A DNA stretch of 64,000 bases, taken from Geomicrobium sediminis. Its GTDB lineage: Bacteria; Bacillota; Bacilli; Bacillales; Marinococcaceae. The position numbers were made by a program, and so were the translations under genes. Every line of letters starts with the position of its first letter. The first letter of the stretch is position 1. The notes beneath the pieces are model-generated. The model did no database searches and had not been told where the DNA came from. It was given only the letters and a program-made list of their open reading frames with translations. Shown here piece by piece: positions 51,088-61,852 of this stretch. The stretch is taken from contig NZ_JAFBEC010000015.1 in the NCBI RefSeq assembly GCF_016908595.1, positions 1-64,000 on the forward strand. Reading direction: 5' to 3'.

Positions 51088-51091
51088 TAAG

Positions 51092-51607
51092 TCAATGACC
51101 TTTTCGACGCCATTTGTCAAAGAATTCAGCAACTTCATCACTAAGCGCAATGTTCCCTTTTTTTGAGGTTGACTCGACATCTTTTACGGCTTGTCCAATC
51201 GTACGTTCGACATCTTCAACTTGAAGTCGCAACTCTCTTGCTGAGGTACGTAACGCACCGTTAGCAAAGATGACCCGCTGCTCTACGTGATCTGACGTTG
51301 CGACATAGATTTGCGTGTTCACGTTCTTCAATTGTTTTGCTAGCCGTTCAATCCGTTCATCAGCTGTTTCTTTTTGCCTCGTATAGATGACTTCAACTCG
51401 GTAGAGGTGATCTTTCGCACCGATTCCTTTTACAAGGTGTGCGTCAAACACTATGATGACATTGCGCCCAGTGATGGCTTGGTATTCAGCCATCTTTTCA
51501 ATGAGCGCATCTCTTGCATCAATCAACGATTGTTTTTTGAGTTTAACGAGTTCCGGCCAATCTCCAATAATATTATAGCCGTCAACAATCACATACTCTT
51601 TCATCAT
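51092..51607 (-). CDS. rae1: ribosome-associated endoribonuclease Rae1 (YacP, NYN domain)
   Basis: About 171 aa. PIN-like NYN nuclease with metal-binding Asp in YVIVDGYNIIG, VIIVFDAH and YVATSDHVEQ. B. subtilis Rae1 cuts mRNA in the ribosomal A site. ATG at 51607 after AGGGG; a longer frame to 51673 overlaps rlmB and is rejected. Last of the mrnC-rlmB-rae1 group. Confidence 0.93.
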   Translation of the reverse strand: MMKEYVIVDGYNIIGDWPELVKLKKQSLIDARDALIEKMAEYQAITGRNVIIVFDAHLVKGIGAKDHLYRVEVIYTRQKETADERIERLAKQLKNVNTQIYVATSDHVEQRVIFANGALRTSARELRLQVEDVERTIGQAVKDVESTSKKGNIALSDEVAEFFDKWRRKGH

Positions 51608-51617
51608 CACCGCACCC

Positions 51618-52364
51618 CTACGAGCGCTTTCTTTGAACTTCATACATAAAAAGACTTCCAGCAACCGCTGCATTGAGCGAGGTAACTTGTCCCATTAGAG
51701 GGATGCTATACAAAAAATCACACGATTCTTTCACGAGACGACTCATTCCCTTGCCTTCACTACCAATAATTAGACCGAGTGGCATGGAAGCATCCAATTG
51801 CTTAAAATCTCCGTCGCCTTTTGCATCACTACCAATCATCCATAATCCACGTTCTTTAAGCTCAGCAATCGTTCTAGCCATATTCGTTACTTTGACGACG
51901 GGTACGTGAGCAATTGCTCCCGCTGAAGCTTTCGCCACAGTAGACGTAAGCCCGCTCGCTCCACGCTTTGGAATGATCACTCCATCTGCACCTGCTGCAT
52001 CTGCCGATCGAAGAATAGACCCTAAGTTTTGTGGATCTTCAATGCCATCAAGCAAAATAAAAAAAGGCGCGGTGCCTTTCGCTTCTGCACGTTGGAATAA
52101 CGTTTCCATATCGGAATAGTTGTGCGCTGCAATGGAAGCGATAATGCCTTGATGGTTTTTATGACCGACAAGTGTATCAACTTTTTGTTTAGGAACAAAA
52201 TTGACGACGATGTTTTGCTCTTTAGCCTTTTGAGTAATCTCATGAATGGACGCCTTTTTGACTCCTTCAGCTACCCAAACCTTTTGCACTGATTGTGAAG
52301 ATCGCAACGCTTCAGTAACCGCGTTTCGTCCAGCCAACCATTCATCTTGTTGTTCTTTCATCAT
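51618..52364 (-). CDS. rlmB: 23S rRNA (guanosine-2'-O)-methyltransferase RlmB
   Basis: 248 aa SPOUT/TrmH methyltransferase. Substrate-binding N-terminus, then motifs [33 protein letters not shown] and the knot end [18 protein letters not shown]. Its ATG overlaps the mrnC stop by 4 bp; a second ATG three bases on has better spacing. Confidence 0.95.
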   Translation of the reverse strand: MMKEQQDEWLAGRNAVTEALRSSQSVQKVWVAEGVKKASIHEITQKAKEQNIVVNFVPKQKVDTLVGHKNHQGIIASIAAHNYSDMETLFQRAEAKGTAPFFILLDGIEDPQNLGSILRSADAAGADGVIIPKRGASGLTSTVAKASAGAIAHVPVVKVTNMARTIAELKERGLWMIGSDAKGDGDFKQLDASMPLGLIIGSEGKGMSRLVKESCDFLYSIPLMGQVTSLNAAVAGSLFMYEVQRKRS

Positions 52365-52762
52365 GATTCCTCCTCATCAGTCCTAGCAATCGCCTCGTTC
52401 ATCAATTGTTCCAATCGGGTCTTGTCACACGCAAGGTGCACATAACCAATCAACGCTTCAAAGCCTGTACTATATCGGTACGTTTGAACGTCTGTGTTCT
52501 TCGGCAAACTTCCCGATTTCGCATTACGCCCTCTGCGGACAATCGCTTCTTCTTCTTCGGTTAATTGCTCATTTTCTAACCAGTAATGAAGCGCACTCGC
52601 TTGTGCTTTTGCACTGACATATGACGTTGCGGCTTTGTGCAGTTCATTTGGTTTTGCCATTCCCTTGTGTACTAGAAAAGAGCGTACATGCAGCTCATAA
52701 ACTGCATCGCCGATGTACGCTAATGTTAATCCGTTTAACTGTTTATACTGTGAAGATTGCAT
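52361..52762 (-). CDS. mrnC: Mini-ribonuclease 3 (MrnC)
   Basis: 133 aa RNase III catalytic domain without a dsRNA-binding domain. Matures 23S rRNA ends. Motifs [17 protein letters not shown] and the metal-site EALIGYVHL are clear. Between cysS and rlmB with close or overlapping ends. Confidence 0.96.
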   Translation of the reverse strand: MQSSQYKQLNGLTLAYIGDAVYELHVRSFLVHKGMAKPNELHKAATSYVSAKAQASALHYWLENEQLTEEEEAIVRRGRNAKSGSLPKNTDVQTYRYSTGFEALIGYVHLACDKTRLEQLMNEAIARTDEEES

Positions 52763-52765
52763 CGT

Positions 52766-54163
52766 TTAAACCCTCTTCCATCTCGTCCCTTGAGCCGTAT
52801 CTTCCAACAGAATGCCACGCTCTTTTAAATCATCACGAATTCGGTCTGACTCTTGGAAATTACGCTCACTTCTTGCTTGAATCCTTTGTTCAATTAACGT
52901 CTCAATCTCATCATCAAGAAGTTCCGCTTCTGGTACAAACGATACGCCAAGTACTGTGCCCCACTCTTTTAGTGTTGTCACCATTAATTCTAATACACGT
53001 TTAGAAGTGTTTGGTTCTTGTAGATAGCGATTTCCTTCTCGAACAAACTCAAAAACATTCGTAATTGCATTCGCAGTATGGAAATCATCATCCATATCAT
53101 CAATAAAACGCTTTTTAAATTGCTCAATGCGATTTTCCATCACATCTGATTCACCTAAGTCAGCCGTTTCTTTGATTCGATGTTGAACGTTTTCAGCAAA
53201 CGTGTGGATTCTTACTAGACCCGACTTCGCTGATTCAAGTAACTCATTGTTAAAGTTTAAGGGATGGCGATAATGCGCTTGTAAAATGAAGAATCGAATG
53301 ACACTAGGGTCATACGCTTTAATCAGGTCATTTACTAACACAAAATTACCGAGTGACTTCGACATTTTTTCGTTATCAATTTGAATGTAACCGTTGTGTA
53401 ACCAATAGTTCGCCATCTTCTTTTCATTAAGGGCTTCTGATTGAGCCACTTCATTTTCATGGTGTGGAAACGCAAGGTCTTGACCACCCGCATGGATGTC
53501 AATTGTGTCACCGAGGTATTTCTTAACCATTGCTGAACACTCAATATGCCAACCCGGTCTTCCCGAGCTCCACGGCGCTTCCCAATTCACTTCCCCATCC
53601 TTTGCCTTTTTCCACAATGCAAAGTCTAACGGATCACGCTTTTGTTCTCCTACATCAATACGTGCACCTGAACGAAGGTCATCGATCGATTGACCTGACA
53701 ACTGCCCGTATGAAGGGAACGCTTTTGTATGGAAGTAAACGTCTCCATCCGCTTCATAGCCATAGCCTTTATCAACTAACGCTTGAATAAACTCAATAAT
53801 CTCAGGCATCGACTCCGTTACACGCGGGTGTTCATCGGCTTCTTTCACACCGAGCGCTTTCGTATCCTCATGAAATTTCTCAATAAAACGTTCCGCTAGC
53901 TTAAAAGCATCTTCTCCATTTTCTTTAGCAGCTTTAATAATTTTATCATCAACATCTGTAAAGTTTGATACGTATTCCACTTCGTACCCTTTATATTGTA
54001 AATACCTGCGCACCATATCAAATACGACGACAGGACGTGCGTTTCCAATGTGAATGTAATTGTATACCGTAGGTCCACATACATACATTTTCACTCGCCC
54101 TTCTTCTAAAGGACGAAACTCTTCTTTACTACGAGTTAACGTATTGTACATATGAATAGCCAT
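52766..54163 (-). CDS. cysS: cysteinyl-tRNA synthetase
   Basis: 465 aa class I synthetase. HIGH motif as [14 protein letters not shown] as [10 protein letters not shown], zinc Cys in [10 protein letters not shown] and GWHIECSAM plus the FPHHENE His. The ATG lies 10 bases after AAAGGAG; a GTG at 54172 is too close. Under the upstream cysteine T-box together with cysE. Confidence 0.97.
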   Translation of the reverse strand: MAIHMYNTLTRSKEEFRPLEEGRVKMYVCGPTVYNYIHIGNARPVVVFDMVRRYLQYKGYEVEYVSNFTDVDDKIIKAAKENGEDAFKLAERFIEKFHEDTKALGVKEADEHPRVTESMPEIIEFIQALVDKGYGYEADGDVYFHTKAFPSYGQLSGQSIDDLRSGARIDVGEQKRDPLDFALWKKAKDGEVNWEAPWSSGRPGWHIECSAMVKKYLGDTIDIHAGGQDLAFPHHENEVAQSEALNEKKMANYWLHNGYIQIDNEKMSKSLGNFVLVNDLIKAYDPSVIRFFILQAHYRHPLNFNNELLESAKSGLVRIHTFAENVQHRIKETADLGESDVMENRIEQFKKRFIDDMDDDFHTANAITNVFEFVREGNRYLQEPNTSKRVLELMVTTLKEWGTVLGVSFVPEAELLDDEIETLIEQRIQARSERNFQESDRIRDDLKERGILLEDTAQGTRWKRV

Positions 54164-54168
54164 CGGCT

Positions 54169-54819
54169 TCACTCTCCTTTATGCTCTTGCTTCAACTCTT
54201 TTAACTCTCGGCGCAATCGTTCAACCTCTTTTTCGAGTAATCGAAAACGCTCGTTCTCAGGATCGGGTAATTGATGGTGATCCAAGCTATCGCTCACACG
54301 CACTCCGTCTTGGACAACAACACGTCCTGGAATCCCGACTACCGTACTGTTTTGAGGTACTTCATTTAAAACGACTGCCCCAGCTCCAATGTTAGAATTG
54401 CGACCAATTGTCATCGATCCTAACACTTTTGCGCCAGATGCAAACAAAACATGATCTTCCACTGTAGGATGTCGTTTTCCTTTTTCTTTCCCTGTTCCAC
54501 CAAGAGTTACTCCTTGGTAAATCGTTACATCATTTCCAATTTCACACGTTTCCCCAATCACCACACCCATGCCGTGATCAATAAACACACGCTGACCAAT
54601 TTGTGCGCCCGGATGTATTTCAATTCCTGTAAAAAAGCGACTAATTTGAGATAAGACTCTTGCAAACAAAAAGAGTTTCTTTCCCCAAAACCAATGCGCA
54701 ATCCGATGAAGCCAAATCGCATGAACCCCAGAATACGTTAGAATGACTTCGAATCGACTTCTTGCTGCAGGATCTCTCGTAAACACAACATCAATGTCGT
54801 TTTTGAATGTCCGCCACAT
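54169..54819 (-). CDS. cysE: serine O-acetyltransferase
   Basis: 216 aa, first step of cysteine synthesis from serine. Left-handed beta-helix hexapeptides with catalytic [15 protein letters not shown] and GVVIGE. The C-terminal ~30 residues are charged, coiled-coil-like. Starts 6 bp upstream of cysS and follows the T-box leader. Confidence 0.96.
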   Translation of the reverse strand: MWRTFKNDIDVVFTRDPAARSRFEVILTYSGVHAIWLHRIAHWFWGKKLFLFARVLSQISRFFTGIEIHPGAQIGQRVFIDHGMGVVIGETCEIGNDVTIYQGVTLGGTGKEKGKRHPTVEDHVLFASGAKVLGSMTIGRNSNIGAGAVVLNEVPQNSTVVGIPGRVVVQDGVRVSDSLDHHQLPDPENERFRLLEKEVERLRRELKELKQEHKGE

Positions 54820-54962
54820 GGCCTCCCCCTCATTCTTTCCAATCGTTTATGTTTATTCCTATTCCATTAAAAACACGGTCATTTTTTTCTTAGCTTACCC
54901 TAATCGGTTACGTACTAAGCTCTACTGTAACAAACATTGCTTTATCTGACGAAAGAAATGAT

Positions 54963-55205
54963 TCCAAAATAAAACGCCCCTGTGCTAAGGCACAGAGACG
55001 CATTCCACGTGGTTCCACTCTGTTGAGGCACGTCTTTCTATACCCCACTCATTCGTTAATAACGGCTCTTCACCGCTTTTGCCTACTTTGATGTTCCCTT
55101 TCAGCAAAAGACTCCGAGGTGCATTTCAGCAAGGTGACCATTCAGCCTTTCCCACCAACCGGCTGTCTCTGGAAATCGCCGCTCTTGCCTACTTTCCTCA
55201 TCTAC
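54963..55205 (-). ncRNA. T-box riboswitch sensing tRNA-Cys
   Basis: Leader between gltX and cysE. It shows stem I with an AGTAG bulge and a specifier triplet TGC (minus strand of 55121-55123), the T-box GAGTGGAACCACG (minus strand of 55007-55021), and a terminator CGTCTCTGTGC/GCACAGGGGCG followed by TTTTATTTT at 54963-55000. The TGGA in the T-box matches the U discriminator of tRNA-Cys. Uncharged tRNA-Cys should permit cysE-cysS transcription. Confidence 0.92.
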
Positions 55206-55219
55206 ATGTTTTACATATG

Positions 55220-56680
55220 TTATTGTTGTGCTGCTTTTTGAACTCTCTTTAAGACCGTTTCTTTTCCAATCAGTTCAATTGCTTTTGGCAATTCTGGACC
55301 ATGTGTTTGACCACTAACAGCGACACGGATTGGCATAAACAATTGCTTGCCTTTGTAGCCTGTTTCCTTTTGAACGGCTTTAATCGATTTTTTAATTGCA
55401 TCTGCTTCAAATACGTCCAGCGACTCGACTTGTGTTGCAAAAGCATTCATAACTGCTGGTACATGCTCAGAAGCAATGACTTCTTTCGCTTCTCCATCAT
55501 AGTCTACGTCTTCTTTGAAAAAGAGTTCCGTTAACTCTACAATTTCTGCAGCATAGTGCATTTGCTCTTGATACATGCTCACTAGCTCAGTGACCCACTT
55601 GTGGTCGTCATCAGACAACGTCTCTGAAATTTTACCTGCTTTTTGCAAGTACGGAATACAAAGCTCCGTAACACGCTCTAAGCTTGCTGCTTTCATGTAT
55701 TGATTTCCTACCCATGCAAGCTTCGCTTCATCGAACACAGCAGGTGCTTTTGATACACGGTCTAAGCTAAACTGCTCTTTTAATTCGTCGAGAGTGAAGA
55801 TCTCTTCTTCACCTACTGGAGACCAACCAAGTAACGCTAAGAAGTTCACAAGCGCTTCTGGTAAGTACCCGTAATCTTGATATTGTTCAACAAACTGCAT
55901 AATTGACTCGTCACGTTTGCTCATCTTCTGACGATCTGGATTTAAAATAAGTGGTGCATGTGCGAAGGTCGGTTGATTCATTCCTAGTGCGTTAAAGACC
56001 ATGACTTGTCTCGGCGTATTGGACAAGTGCTCTTCGCCACGAATGACATGGGAGATCTTCATTAAATGATCATCAATTGCAACCGCAAAGTTGTACGTTG
56101 GAACACCGTCTGTTCTTGCAATAACAAAGTCACCAATTCCATTCGCTTCAAAAGTTACTTGTCCACGGATTGCGTCATCAATGACAATCGTTTCACCTTC
56201 AGGCACTTTAAAACGTACAACAGGCTCAATACCCTTCGCCTCGTATTCCGCACGCTGCTCTTTCGTTAAGTTACGATCACGACCGCTATACTTCGGCATT
56301 TCACCGCGCGCAATTTGCTCTTCACGCTCTTTCTCAAGTTCTTCGGTCGTCATATAACAGTAGTATGCTTTGTCTTCCTCAAGAAGTTGATTTAGATACT
56401 TCGTGTACGTATCCATTCGCTCCATGCTTCGGTAAGGACCGTAAGGACCGCCTTCATCTGGACCTTCTTCCCAATTCACGCCTAGCCACTTCATACTGCG
56501 AAGAAGCTTGTCCGTTGCCACCTCGATGTTTCGAGCTTGATCTGTATCTTCAATACGGATAATAAAGTCGCCATTATGTTTTTTTGCAAATAGATAATTA
56601 AACAGAGCTTGTCTTGCGCCACCAATGTGCAAATGTCCAGTTGGACTTGGTGCAAAACGTACACGTACATCTGCTGTCAT
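55220..56680 (-). CDS. gltX: glutamyl-tRNA synthetase
   Basis: 486 aa class I enzyme. HIGH motif in [19 protein letters not shown] in [10 protein letters not shown]. In Bacillus it is non-discriminating and also charges tRNA-Gln. ATG chosen over a GTG nine bases upstream that overlaps AGGA. The cysE T-box begins about 15 bp after its stop. Confidence 0.97.
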   Translation of the reverse strand: MTADVRVRFAPSPTGHLHIGGARQALFNYLFAKKHNGDFIIRIEDTDQARNIEVATDKLLRSMKWLGVNWEEGPDEGGPYGPYRSMERMDTYTKYLNQLLEEDKAYYCYMTTEELEKEREEQIARGEMPKYSGRDRNLTKEQRAEYEAKGIEPVVRFKVPEGETIVIDDAIRGQVTFEANGIGDFVIARTDGVPTYNFAVAIDDHLMKISHVIRGEEHLSNTPRQVMVFNALGMNQPTFAHAPLILNPDRQKMSKRDESIMQFVEQYQDYGYLPEALVNFLALLGWSPVGEEEIFTLDELKEQFSLDRVSKAPAVFDEAKLAWVGNQYMKAASLERVTELCIPYLQKAGKISETLSDDDHKWVTELVSMYQEQMHYAAEIVELTELFFKEDVDYDGEAKEVIASEHVPAVMNAFATQVESLDVFEADAIKKSIKAVQKETGYKGKQLFMPIRVAVSGQTHGPELPKAIELIGKETVLKRVQKAAQQ

Positions 56681-56712
56681 TAAAAACACCGTCCTATTTA
56701 GTTCTTATCGTT

Positions 56713-56721
56713 AGTATAGCA
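56713..56721 (-). promoter_or_regulatory. extended -10 promoter of gltX
   Basis: Minus strand TGCTATACT is an extended -10 (TGn plus TATACT) 33 bases before the start; no clear -35. Confidence 0.5.
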
Positions 56722-56743
56722 TGCAAATGCCTATATTCATGCA

Positions 56744-57217
56744 TTAATCTTCAATGAGTAATACCGTCGCAAGCGAAGCGATTCCTTCTTTTCTACCTGT
56801 AAATCCAAGCTTCTCAGACGTCGTGGCTTTTACATTCACTTGACCAATTGTAACCTCTAATAGCCCACTAATTCGTGTGCGCATGTCTTGAATATATGGT
56901 GCCATCTTTGGCTTCTCAGCAATAATCGTACAATCCAGGTTCCCAAGCTTTAAACCTTTGTCGGTAACCAGCTTGTACACCTCTTGTAGTAATTTAGCTG
57001 AGTCAGCCCCTTTATAAGCCGGGTCTGTATCAGGAAAATGCTTACCAATATCTCCTTCTGCGACCGCTCCAAGTAGTGCATCTGAAATTGCATGGAGCAA
57101 TACATCTGCATCTGAATGTCCTTTTAGGCCAAACTCATAGTCAATCTTCACCCCACCTATGATGAGGTCTGTATCTCTTTCCAATGCATGAACGTCAAAT
57201 CCTTGTCCTATTCTCAT
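56744..57217 (-). CDS. ispF: 2-C-methyl-D-erythritol 2,4-cyclodiphosphate synthase
   Basis: 157 aa, fifth step of the MEP isoprenoid pathway. Starts [12 protein letters not shown] with zinc ligands Asp8 and His10, then [21 protein letters not shown]. Overlaps ispD by 4 bp. Confidence 0.97.
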   Translation of the reverse strand: MRIGQGFDVHALERDTDLIIGGVKIDYEFGLKGHSDADVLLHAISDALLGAVAEGDIGKHFPDTDPAYKGADSAKLLQEVYKLVTDKGLKLGNLDCTIIAEKPKMAPYIQDMRTRISGLLEVTIGQVNVKATTSEKLGFTGRKEGIASLATVLLIED

Positions 57218-57918
57218 TCTGAATCTCCCCTTCCTTGTCGCTGACGTAAAATAACATTCGCTACTGCTAAATCAAAAGGCGTTGTTAATTTAATATTGTC
57301 CTCATTACCAAAAACGACGGTCACTTCTTTCCCCATGTTCTCAACAAGGCTTGTGTCGTCTGTTCCGACAAATTGATTCGTAAAAGCATTTTGGTAGGCT
57401 TCATGAATCATTGGATATGTAAATGCTTGTGGCGTTTGCACAGCAACAAGCGGTTTTCTCGGTACAGTTTCTACAATGTTCATATGCTCATCAATACGCT
57501 TAATCGTGTCCGTCACTGGAGTACCTAATACAGCTCCTTGCTCGGCGGTTACGTGAGTTAGTAACTCATGTATTTGTTCAACTTCGATAAAAGGTCTCGC
57601 TCCGTCATGAATGATGACCATTCCTTCACGATCGTCTACCGCTTTAATCCCTTCAAACACACTTTCTTGTCGTTCCGCTCCGCCTTCAATGACTTTATCG
57701 ACTTTCTTTAACGCATATTGTTGGAATAAAGCTTCCATTTGTGTAATCTCTTGATGATTAGCAACAACAATCACTTGCTTACACATTGGGTCTCTTTCAA
57801 ACACTTGTAATGTATGAATAATTACAGGGCGATCATTTAGTTGTAGAAATTGCTTATTCTTTCCCGCTTTCATACGTTTTCCCTGACCTGCTGCGGGAAT
57901 GATCACGGTATACGTCAT
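57214..57918 (-). CDS. ispD: 2-C-methyl-D-erythritol 4-phosphate cytidylyltransferase
   Basis: 234 aa, third step of the MEP pathway. CTP-binding [19 protein letters not shown] and HDGARPFIE. Starts at the ATG of [11 protein letters not shown] after AAAGGGGG; the frame is open to 57960 but without a site. Confidence 0.97.
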   Translation of the reverse strand: MTYTVIIPAAGQGKRMKAGKNKQFLQLNDRPVIIHTLQVFERDPMCKQVIVVANHQEITQMEALFQQYALKKVDKVIEGGAERQESVFEGIKAVDDREGMVIIHDGARPFIEVEQIHELLTHVTAEQGAVLGTPVTDTIKRIDEHMNIVETVPRKPLVAVQTPQAFTYPMIHEAYQNAFTNQFVGTDDTSLVENMGKEVTVVFGNEDNIKLTTPFDLAVANVILRQRQGRGDSE

Positions 57919-57944
57919 AATCGCTCTGCCCCCTTTATTCAAAG

Positions 57945-57968
57945 TAAAAAGGTCGTACAAAGACGACC
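57945..57968 (-). terminator. terminator between yacL and ispD
   Basis: Minus strand: 6-bp stem GGTCGT/ACGACC with a 6-base loop, then TTTTT. Lies 27 bases before the ispD start, after the yacL-side hairpin. Confidence 0.8.
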
Positions 57969-57986
57969 ATTCTTAATCATACAACT

Positions 57987-58036
57987 AGAGAACCGCATAA
58001 GGCAACTGTCTCATCTGCCCTCATGTACGGTTCTCT
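57987..58036. other. long-loop hairpin downstream of yacL
   Basis: A 9-bp stem AGAGAACCG/CGGTTCTCT encloses a smaller GGCA/TGCC stem. No T-run. Its plus-strand ...CATGTACGGTTCTC... recalls a group II intron stem motif, but no intron or reverse transcriptase is present. Confidence 0.4.
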
Positions 58037-58047
58037 CGTTAATAAAC

Positions 58048-59151
58048 TTATAATGCTTTTTCTTTCTCAACGATCTTTGGTTTTGCAAAGATCATGCGAC
58101 CTGCACTCGTTTGTAAAACACTCGTCACGATGACTTCAAGATGCTCGCCAATATATGAACGACCTTCTTCAATCACGATCATCGTACCGTCATCGAGATA
58201 GCCGATGCCTTGTTTTTCTTCCTTGCCATCTTTAATGACCTGAACGTGCATTTCTTCCCCTGGTAATACTACCGGTTTCACAGCATTAGCCAGATCGTTA
58301 ATATTCAGAACAGAAACACCTTGTAAATCACACACTTTATTCAAATTAAAATCATTCGTTACGACAATCCCACTTGTCTTTTGTGCCAACTTCACAAGCT
58401 TACTATCGACACCTTGAACATCATCAAAGTCAATGTCTTCAATTTTCACTTGAACTGGGAGTTCCTTTTGAATTTGATTTAGAATATCTAACCCTCGTCG
58501 ACCACGATTACGCTTTAATGCATCCGAAGAATCTGCAATATGCTGTAATTCATCAAGAACGAATTTTGGAATCACAACGGTTCCTTCAAGAAACCTCGTC
58601 CGACAAACATCCGCGATTCGACCATCGATAATAACGCTCGTATCAAAAATCTTAATCGGTACTGCTGTATCCGATGAAGACTGTTCATCTCGTTTCTTCT
58701 CTTTATTACTAATCTTCCCAAAGCTTGATACTAAAGAGACGAGCTCATCCCGTTTTTGTGAACCGATTCTGTAACCAAAATACCCAAACAAAATGGTAAT
58801 AAAGATTGGGAGAACCTGACTTAAGATCGGAACTGAAAATTCACCAATCGGAATACCAATGAGGTAAGCCACCGTCAAACCTAACACTAAACCAATCGTA
58901 CCGAACAATACATCGGTAATTGGAGCTTTCACAATCGCTTCTTCCACAATACTCATCGCTCTAGCAATTGGTCCTGCTAACCATAAGCTTAACAAGAAGA
59001 ATATCCCGGCCCCAACTAACCCGCCCACATAATCACTCGCTATCCAGCCGGGTAGCTCTAGGGATAAAATTGAAATAAGTTCGGGATAAAAAATAAAGCC
59101 GAGCGCACCGCCAAGAATAACAAAGAACACTTGGACGATTCGTTTTAACAT
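58048..59151 (-). CDS. yacL: PIN/TRAM domain membrane protein YacL
   Basis: 367 aa. Four N-terminal hydrophobic segments (to about residue 120), a PIN nuclease-like domain (FDTSVIIDGRIAD, VTNDFNLNK) and a C-terminal TRAM domain. Family is called PilT/YacL; the substrate is unknown. ATG after GGAGGTGG. Lies after disA. Confidence 0.9.
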   Translation of the reverse strand: MLKRIVQVFFVILGGALGFIFYPELISILSLELPGWIASDYVGGLVGAGIFFLLSLWLAGPIARAMSIVEEAIVKAPITDVLFGTIGLVLGLTVAYLIGIPIGEFSVPILSQVLPIFITILFGYFGYRIGSQKRDELVSLVSSFGKISNKEKKRDEQSSSDTAVPIKIFDTSVIIDGRIADVCRTRFLEGTVVIPKFVLDELQHIADSSDALKRNRGRRGLDILNQIQKELPVQVKIEDIDFDDVQGVDSKLVKLAQKTSGIVVTNDFNLNKVCDLQGVSVLNINDLANAVKPVVLPGEEMHVQVIKDGKEEKQGIGYLDDGTMIVIEEGRSYIGEHLEVIVTSVLQTSAGRMIFAKPKIVEKEKAL

Positions 59152-59285
59152 AACTTCCACCTCCTACCACTCATTATGGACAACGTTTAACTCTTCTAAT
59201 CTTCGATCTGAGAAATTCATAGAATCATTTCTTAGAGGTGAAGATTACTATACATTGTAACCCTTACAACGGCGTATCAATCACA

Positions 59286-60356
59286 TTAAATATGACGATC
59301 AATAAACAACTGTTCTTGAACCCTCTCTAACCCTTCAACGACTAGTCTTGCACGGGTTTCGCCAATTCCTTCTACATTTTCCAGGTCTTCCAAAGTCGCC
59401 TCTGTCATTGCGCTAATCGTCTCGAAATATTGGACAATGTTGTCAATTACAGCCGATGGCAATCTCGGTATACGATGTAAAAGACGGAATCCCCTTGAAT
59501 GTAAAACTGGGTCTTGTTCCCTCCGTAGCTTCAATCCAAGTAACTTACGAATGTATTCATCTGTAAAGGAATGTTTAGCACTACTCTGTTGCAACGCATG
59601 GAATGCCTCTTCAGCTGTGATCTCATCCTCATTTACATAGTCTTTAAAGAGTAGAAGAGCTTCTTTTTCAACGTTTGTGAGCAACTCATTTAATTGCATT
59701 GTAATGAGACGACCTTCATTCCCTAGTTCATGTACGTAAGTAATGAGTTCACGTTTCACACGTAAAACCATTTCGATCCGGTGAATGACAGGTGCTACAT
59801 CCTGGAAAGATACAAGTCCTTCAAACTCTAATGCACCAAGGTTTGTCATGCTTTGGTCTAAAACCGCTTTATATTTTTCGAGTGTCTGGATCGCTTGGTT
59901 TGCTTTCGTTAAGATAACACCCATTTCTTTTAACGTATATTTAAATTCACCTTGATATAGCGTAATGACATTTCTTCGTTCAGATACGGCGATGACTAAC
60001 TCCCCAGTTTGCCTTGCCACTCGTTCTGCTGTGCGGTGACGCATGCCGGTTTCATCAGAGAACACTTTATTGTCAGGGATTAACTGTACGTTTGCATAGA
60101 GGATTTTCTGGATGTCTTTACTTAAGATAATCGCACCATCCATTTTTGCAAGTTCGTACAATTGGGCTGCAGTATAGGGTGCTTGGATATGAAAGCCTCC
60201 ATCAACAACCTTTTTTACACTGTCGGTATACCCAACGACAATGAGCCCTCCAGTCCCTGCACGCAAAACATTATCAATTCCATCTCTTAATGCTGTTCCT
60301 GGGGCTAAAAAAGGGAATACATTTTCAATAAAATGATTGCGACTAATCTCTGACAT
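59286..60356 (-). CDS. disA: DNA integrity scanning diadenylate cyclase DisA
   Basis: 356 aa. Makes c-di-AMP from two ATP and stops at branched DNA, delaying sporulation when DNA is damaged. Catalytic DGA (KMDGAIIL) near residue 74 and RHR (TGMRHRTAER) near 106; a helical spine and a C-terminal helix-hairpin-helix DNA domain (LENVEGIGETRARLV). Coupled to radA. Confidence 0.97.
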   Translation of the reverse strand: MSEISRNHFIENVFPFLAPGTALRDGIDNVLRAGTGGLIVVGYTDSVKKVVDGGFHIQAPYTAAQLYELAKMDGAIILSKDIQKILYANVQLIPDNKVFSDETGMRHRTAERVARQTGELVIAVSERRNVITLYQGEFKYTLKEMGVILTKANQAIQTLEKYKAVLDQSMTNLGALEFEGLVSFQDVAPVIHRIEMVLRVKRELITYVHELGNEGRLITMQLNELLTNVEKEALLLFKDYVNEDEITAEEAFHALQQSSAKHSFTDEYIRKLLGLKLRREQDPVLHSRGFRLLHRIPRLPSAVIDNIVQYFETISAMTEATLEDLENVEGIGETRARLVVEGLERVQEQLFIDRHI

Positions 60357-60375
60357 TACGATTCTCCTTTACTTG

Positions 60376-61767
60376 CTATCTTCTTTTTGCTCGCTCGCCT
60401 AACATGACGGCAAGTGCTTCATCTAAAGAATGTACTCCGATCACTTCAACCCCTTTCGGAACGGTCCAATCACCGAGGTTTTTAGCCGGTACAATACAAC
60501 GTTTGAACCCAAGCTTTGCACACTCCTTCACACGCTCTTGAATTCTTGATACCCGTCTAATCTCTCCGGTCAAACCTACCTCACCGATGGCGACATCTGT
60601 AGGCTTTGTAATTTCATTTCGAAAGCTCGAAGCAATACTAATCGCAATCCCCAGGTCAACGGCAGGCTCATCAAGCTTCACGCCACCCGCAACATTGATA
60701 TATGCATCTTGATTTTGTAATAACATCCCCACTCGTTTTTCCAGCACAGCCATCAAGAGCGATACCCGGTTATGGTCGACGCCTGTTGCCGTTCTTTTCG
60801 GGTTGGCATAACTTGAAGGGGCAACTAACGCTTGTAATTCTACAAGTACTGGTCTTGTCCCTTCTAAGGAAGCAACAACGATTGCTCCTGCTACACCGTT
60901 GGTCCTCTCCTCCAAGAATATCTCAGATGGATTTAACACTTGGCGGAGCCCTTGCTCTTTCATCTCAAAAATCCCAATTTCATTCGTCGATCCGAAGCGG
61001 TTTTTTACCGCTCTTAAAATCCGATACGTATGATGACGCTCGCCTTCAAAATATAGAACTGCATCAACCATATGTTCAAGCATTTTAGGGCCTGCTATCG
61101 CTCCTTGCTTCGTCACATGACCAACGACAAAAACAGCAATCCCTTTTGATTTTGCCATCTTCATAAACATCCCCGTTGATTCTCGTACTTGAGCTACACT
61201 TCCAGGAGCTGACGTAATGTCAGGTGTTTGCATCGTTTGTATTGAGTCAATCACAACAACTTCAGGACTCACTTGATCAACAGCTAACTCGATCGCCTGA
61301 GTATCGGTTTCAGTATAGACGTACAACTGATCTGATTGGGCATGAAGACGCTCAGCGCGCATCTTGGTTTGTTTAACGGACTCTTCACCCGATATGTAAA
61401 GAATCTTTCGCTTGTTCTCAGCAAGGATTGCCGACAGTTGCAAAAGTAGCGTTGATTTCCCAATTCCTGGGTCACCACCGACGAGTACAAGTGAACCTGG
61501 AACAATGCCACCTCCGAGTACACGGTCTAATTCTGACAAGTTCGTTGACATTCTCGGTTCATCTTCTCGCGTTACTTTTGTAATGACTTCTGGCTTCGAC
61601 TTTGTGCCAGACAATCCCGCCATCGTAGCGGTTGATCTTGATTTTTTAGGAGTCTCTAATTCTTCAACTAACGTATTCCAGTTCTGACAGCCCGGGCATC
61701 TGCCCATCCATTTCATGGACTCGTAGCCACACTCTTGGCAGACGAACTTTGTTTTTGTTTTTGCCAT
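60376..61767 (-). CDS. radA: DNA repair protein RadA (Sms)
   Basis: 463 aa. N-terminal C4 zinc motif ([18 protein letters not shown]), RecA-like ATPase with Walker [13 protein letters not shown], the RadA motif [11 protein letters not shown], and a Lon-like C-terminal domain. Branch-migration helicase for recombination intermediates. Between clpC and disA. Confidence 0.97.
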   Translation of the reverse strand: MAKTKTKFVCQECGYESMKWMGRCPGCQNWNTLVEELETPKKSRSTATMAGLSGTKSKPEVITKVTREDEPRMSTNLSELDRVLGGGIVPGSLVLVGGDPGIGKSTLLLQLSAILAENKRKILYISGEESVKQTKMRAERLHAQSDQLYVYTETDTQAIELAVDQVSPEVVVIDSIQTMQTPDITSAPGSVAQVRESTGMFMKMAKSKGIAVFVVGHVTKQGAIAGPKMLEHMVDAVLYFEGERHHTYRILRAVKNRFGSTNEIGIFEMKEQGLRQVLNPSEIFLEERTNGVAGAIVVASLEGTRPVLVELQALVAPSSYANPKRTATGVDHNRVSLLMAVLEKRVGMLLQNQDAYINVAGGVKLDEPAVDLGIAISIASSFRNEITKPTDVAIGEVGLTGEIRRVSRIQERVKECAKLGFKRCIVPAKNLGDWTVPKGVEVIGVHSLDEALAVMLGERAKRR

Positions 61768-61819
61768 AATTCCCTCCCTTTATTTGTCGTGTTTTATCAA
61801 ATAACGTTACATGTACAGA

Positions 61820-61845
61820 AAGAGCCGGGAAGTGTCCCGGCTCTT
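61820..61845 (-). terminator. hairpin terminator between clpC and radA
   Basis: Minus strand: 10-bp GC-rich stem AAGAGCCGGG/CCCGGCTCTT with a 6-base loop and a short T-tail, lying 8 bases past the clpC stop. Some read-through to radA is likely, as in B. subtilis. Confidence 0.75.
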
Positions 61846-61852
61846 CTCGCAA

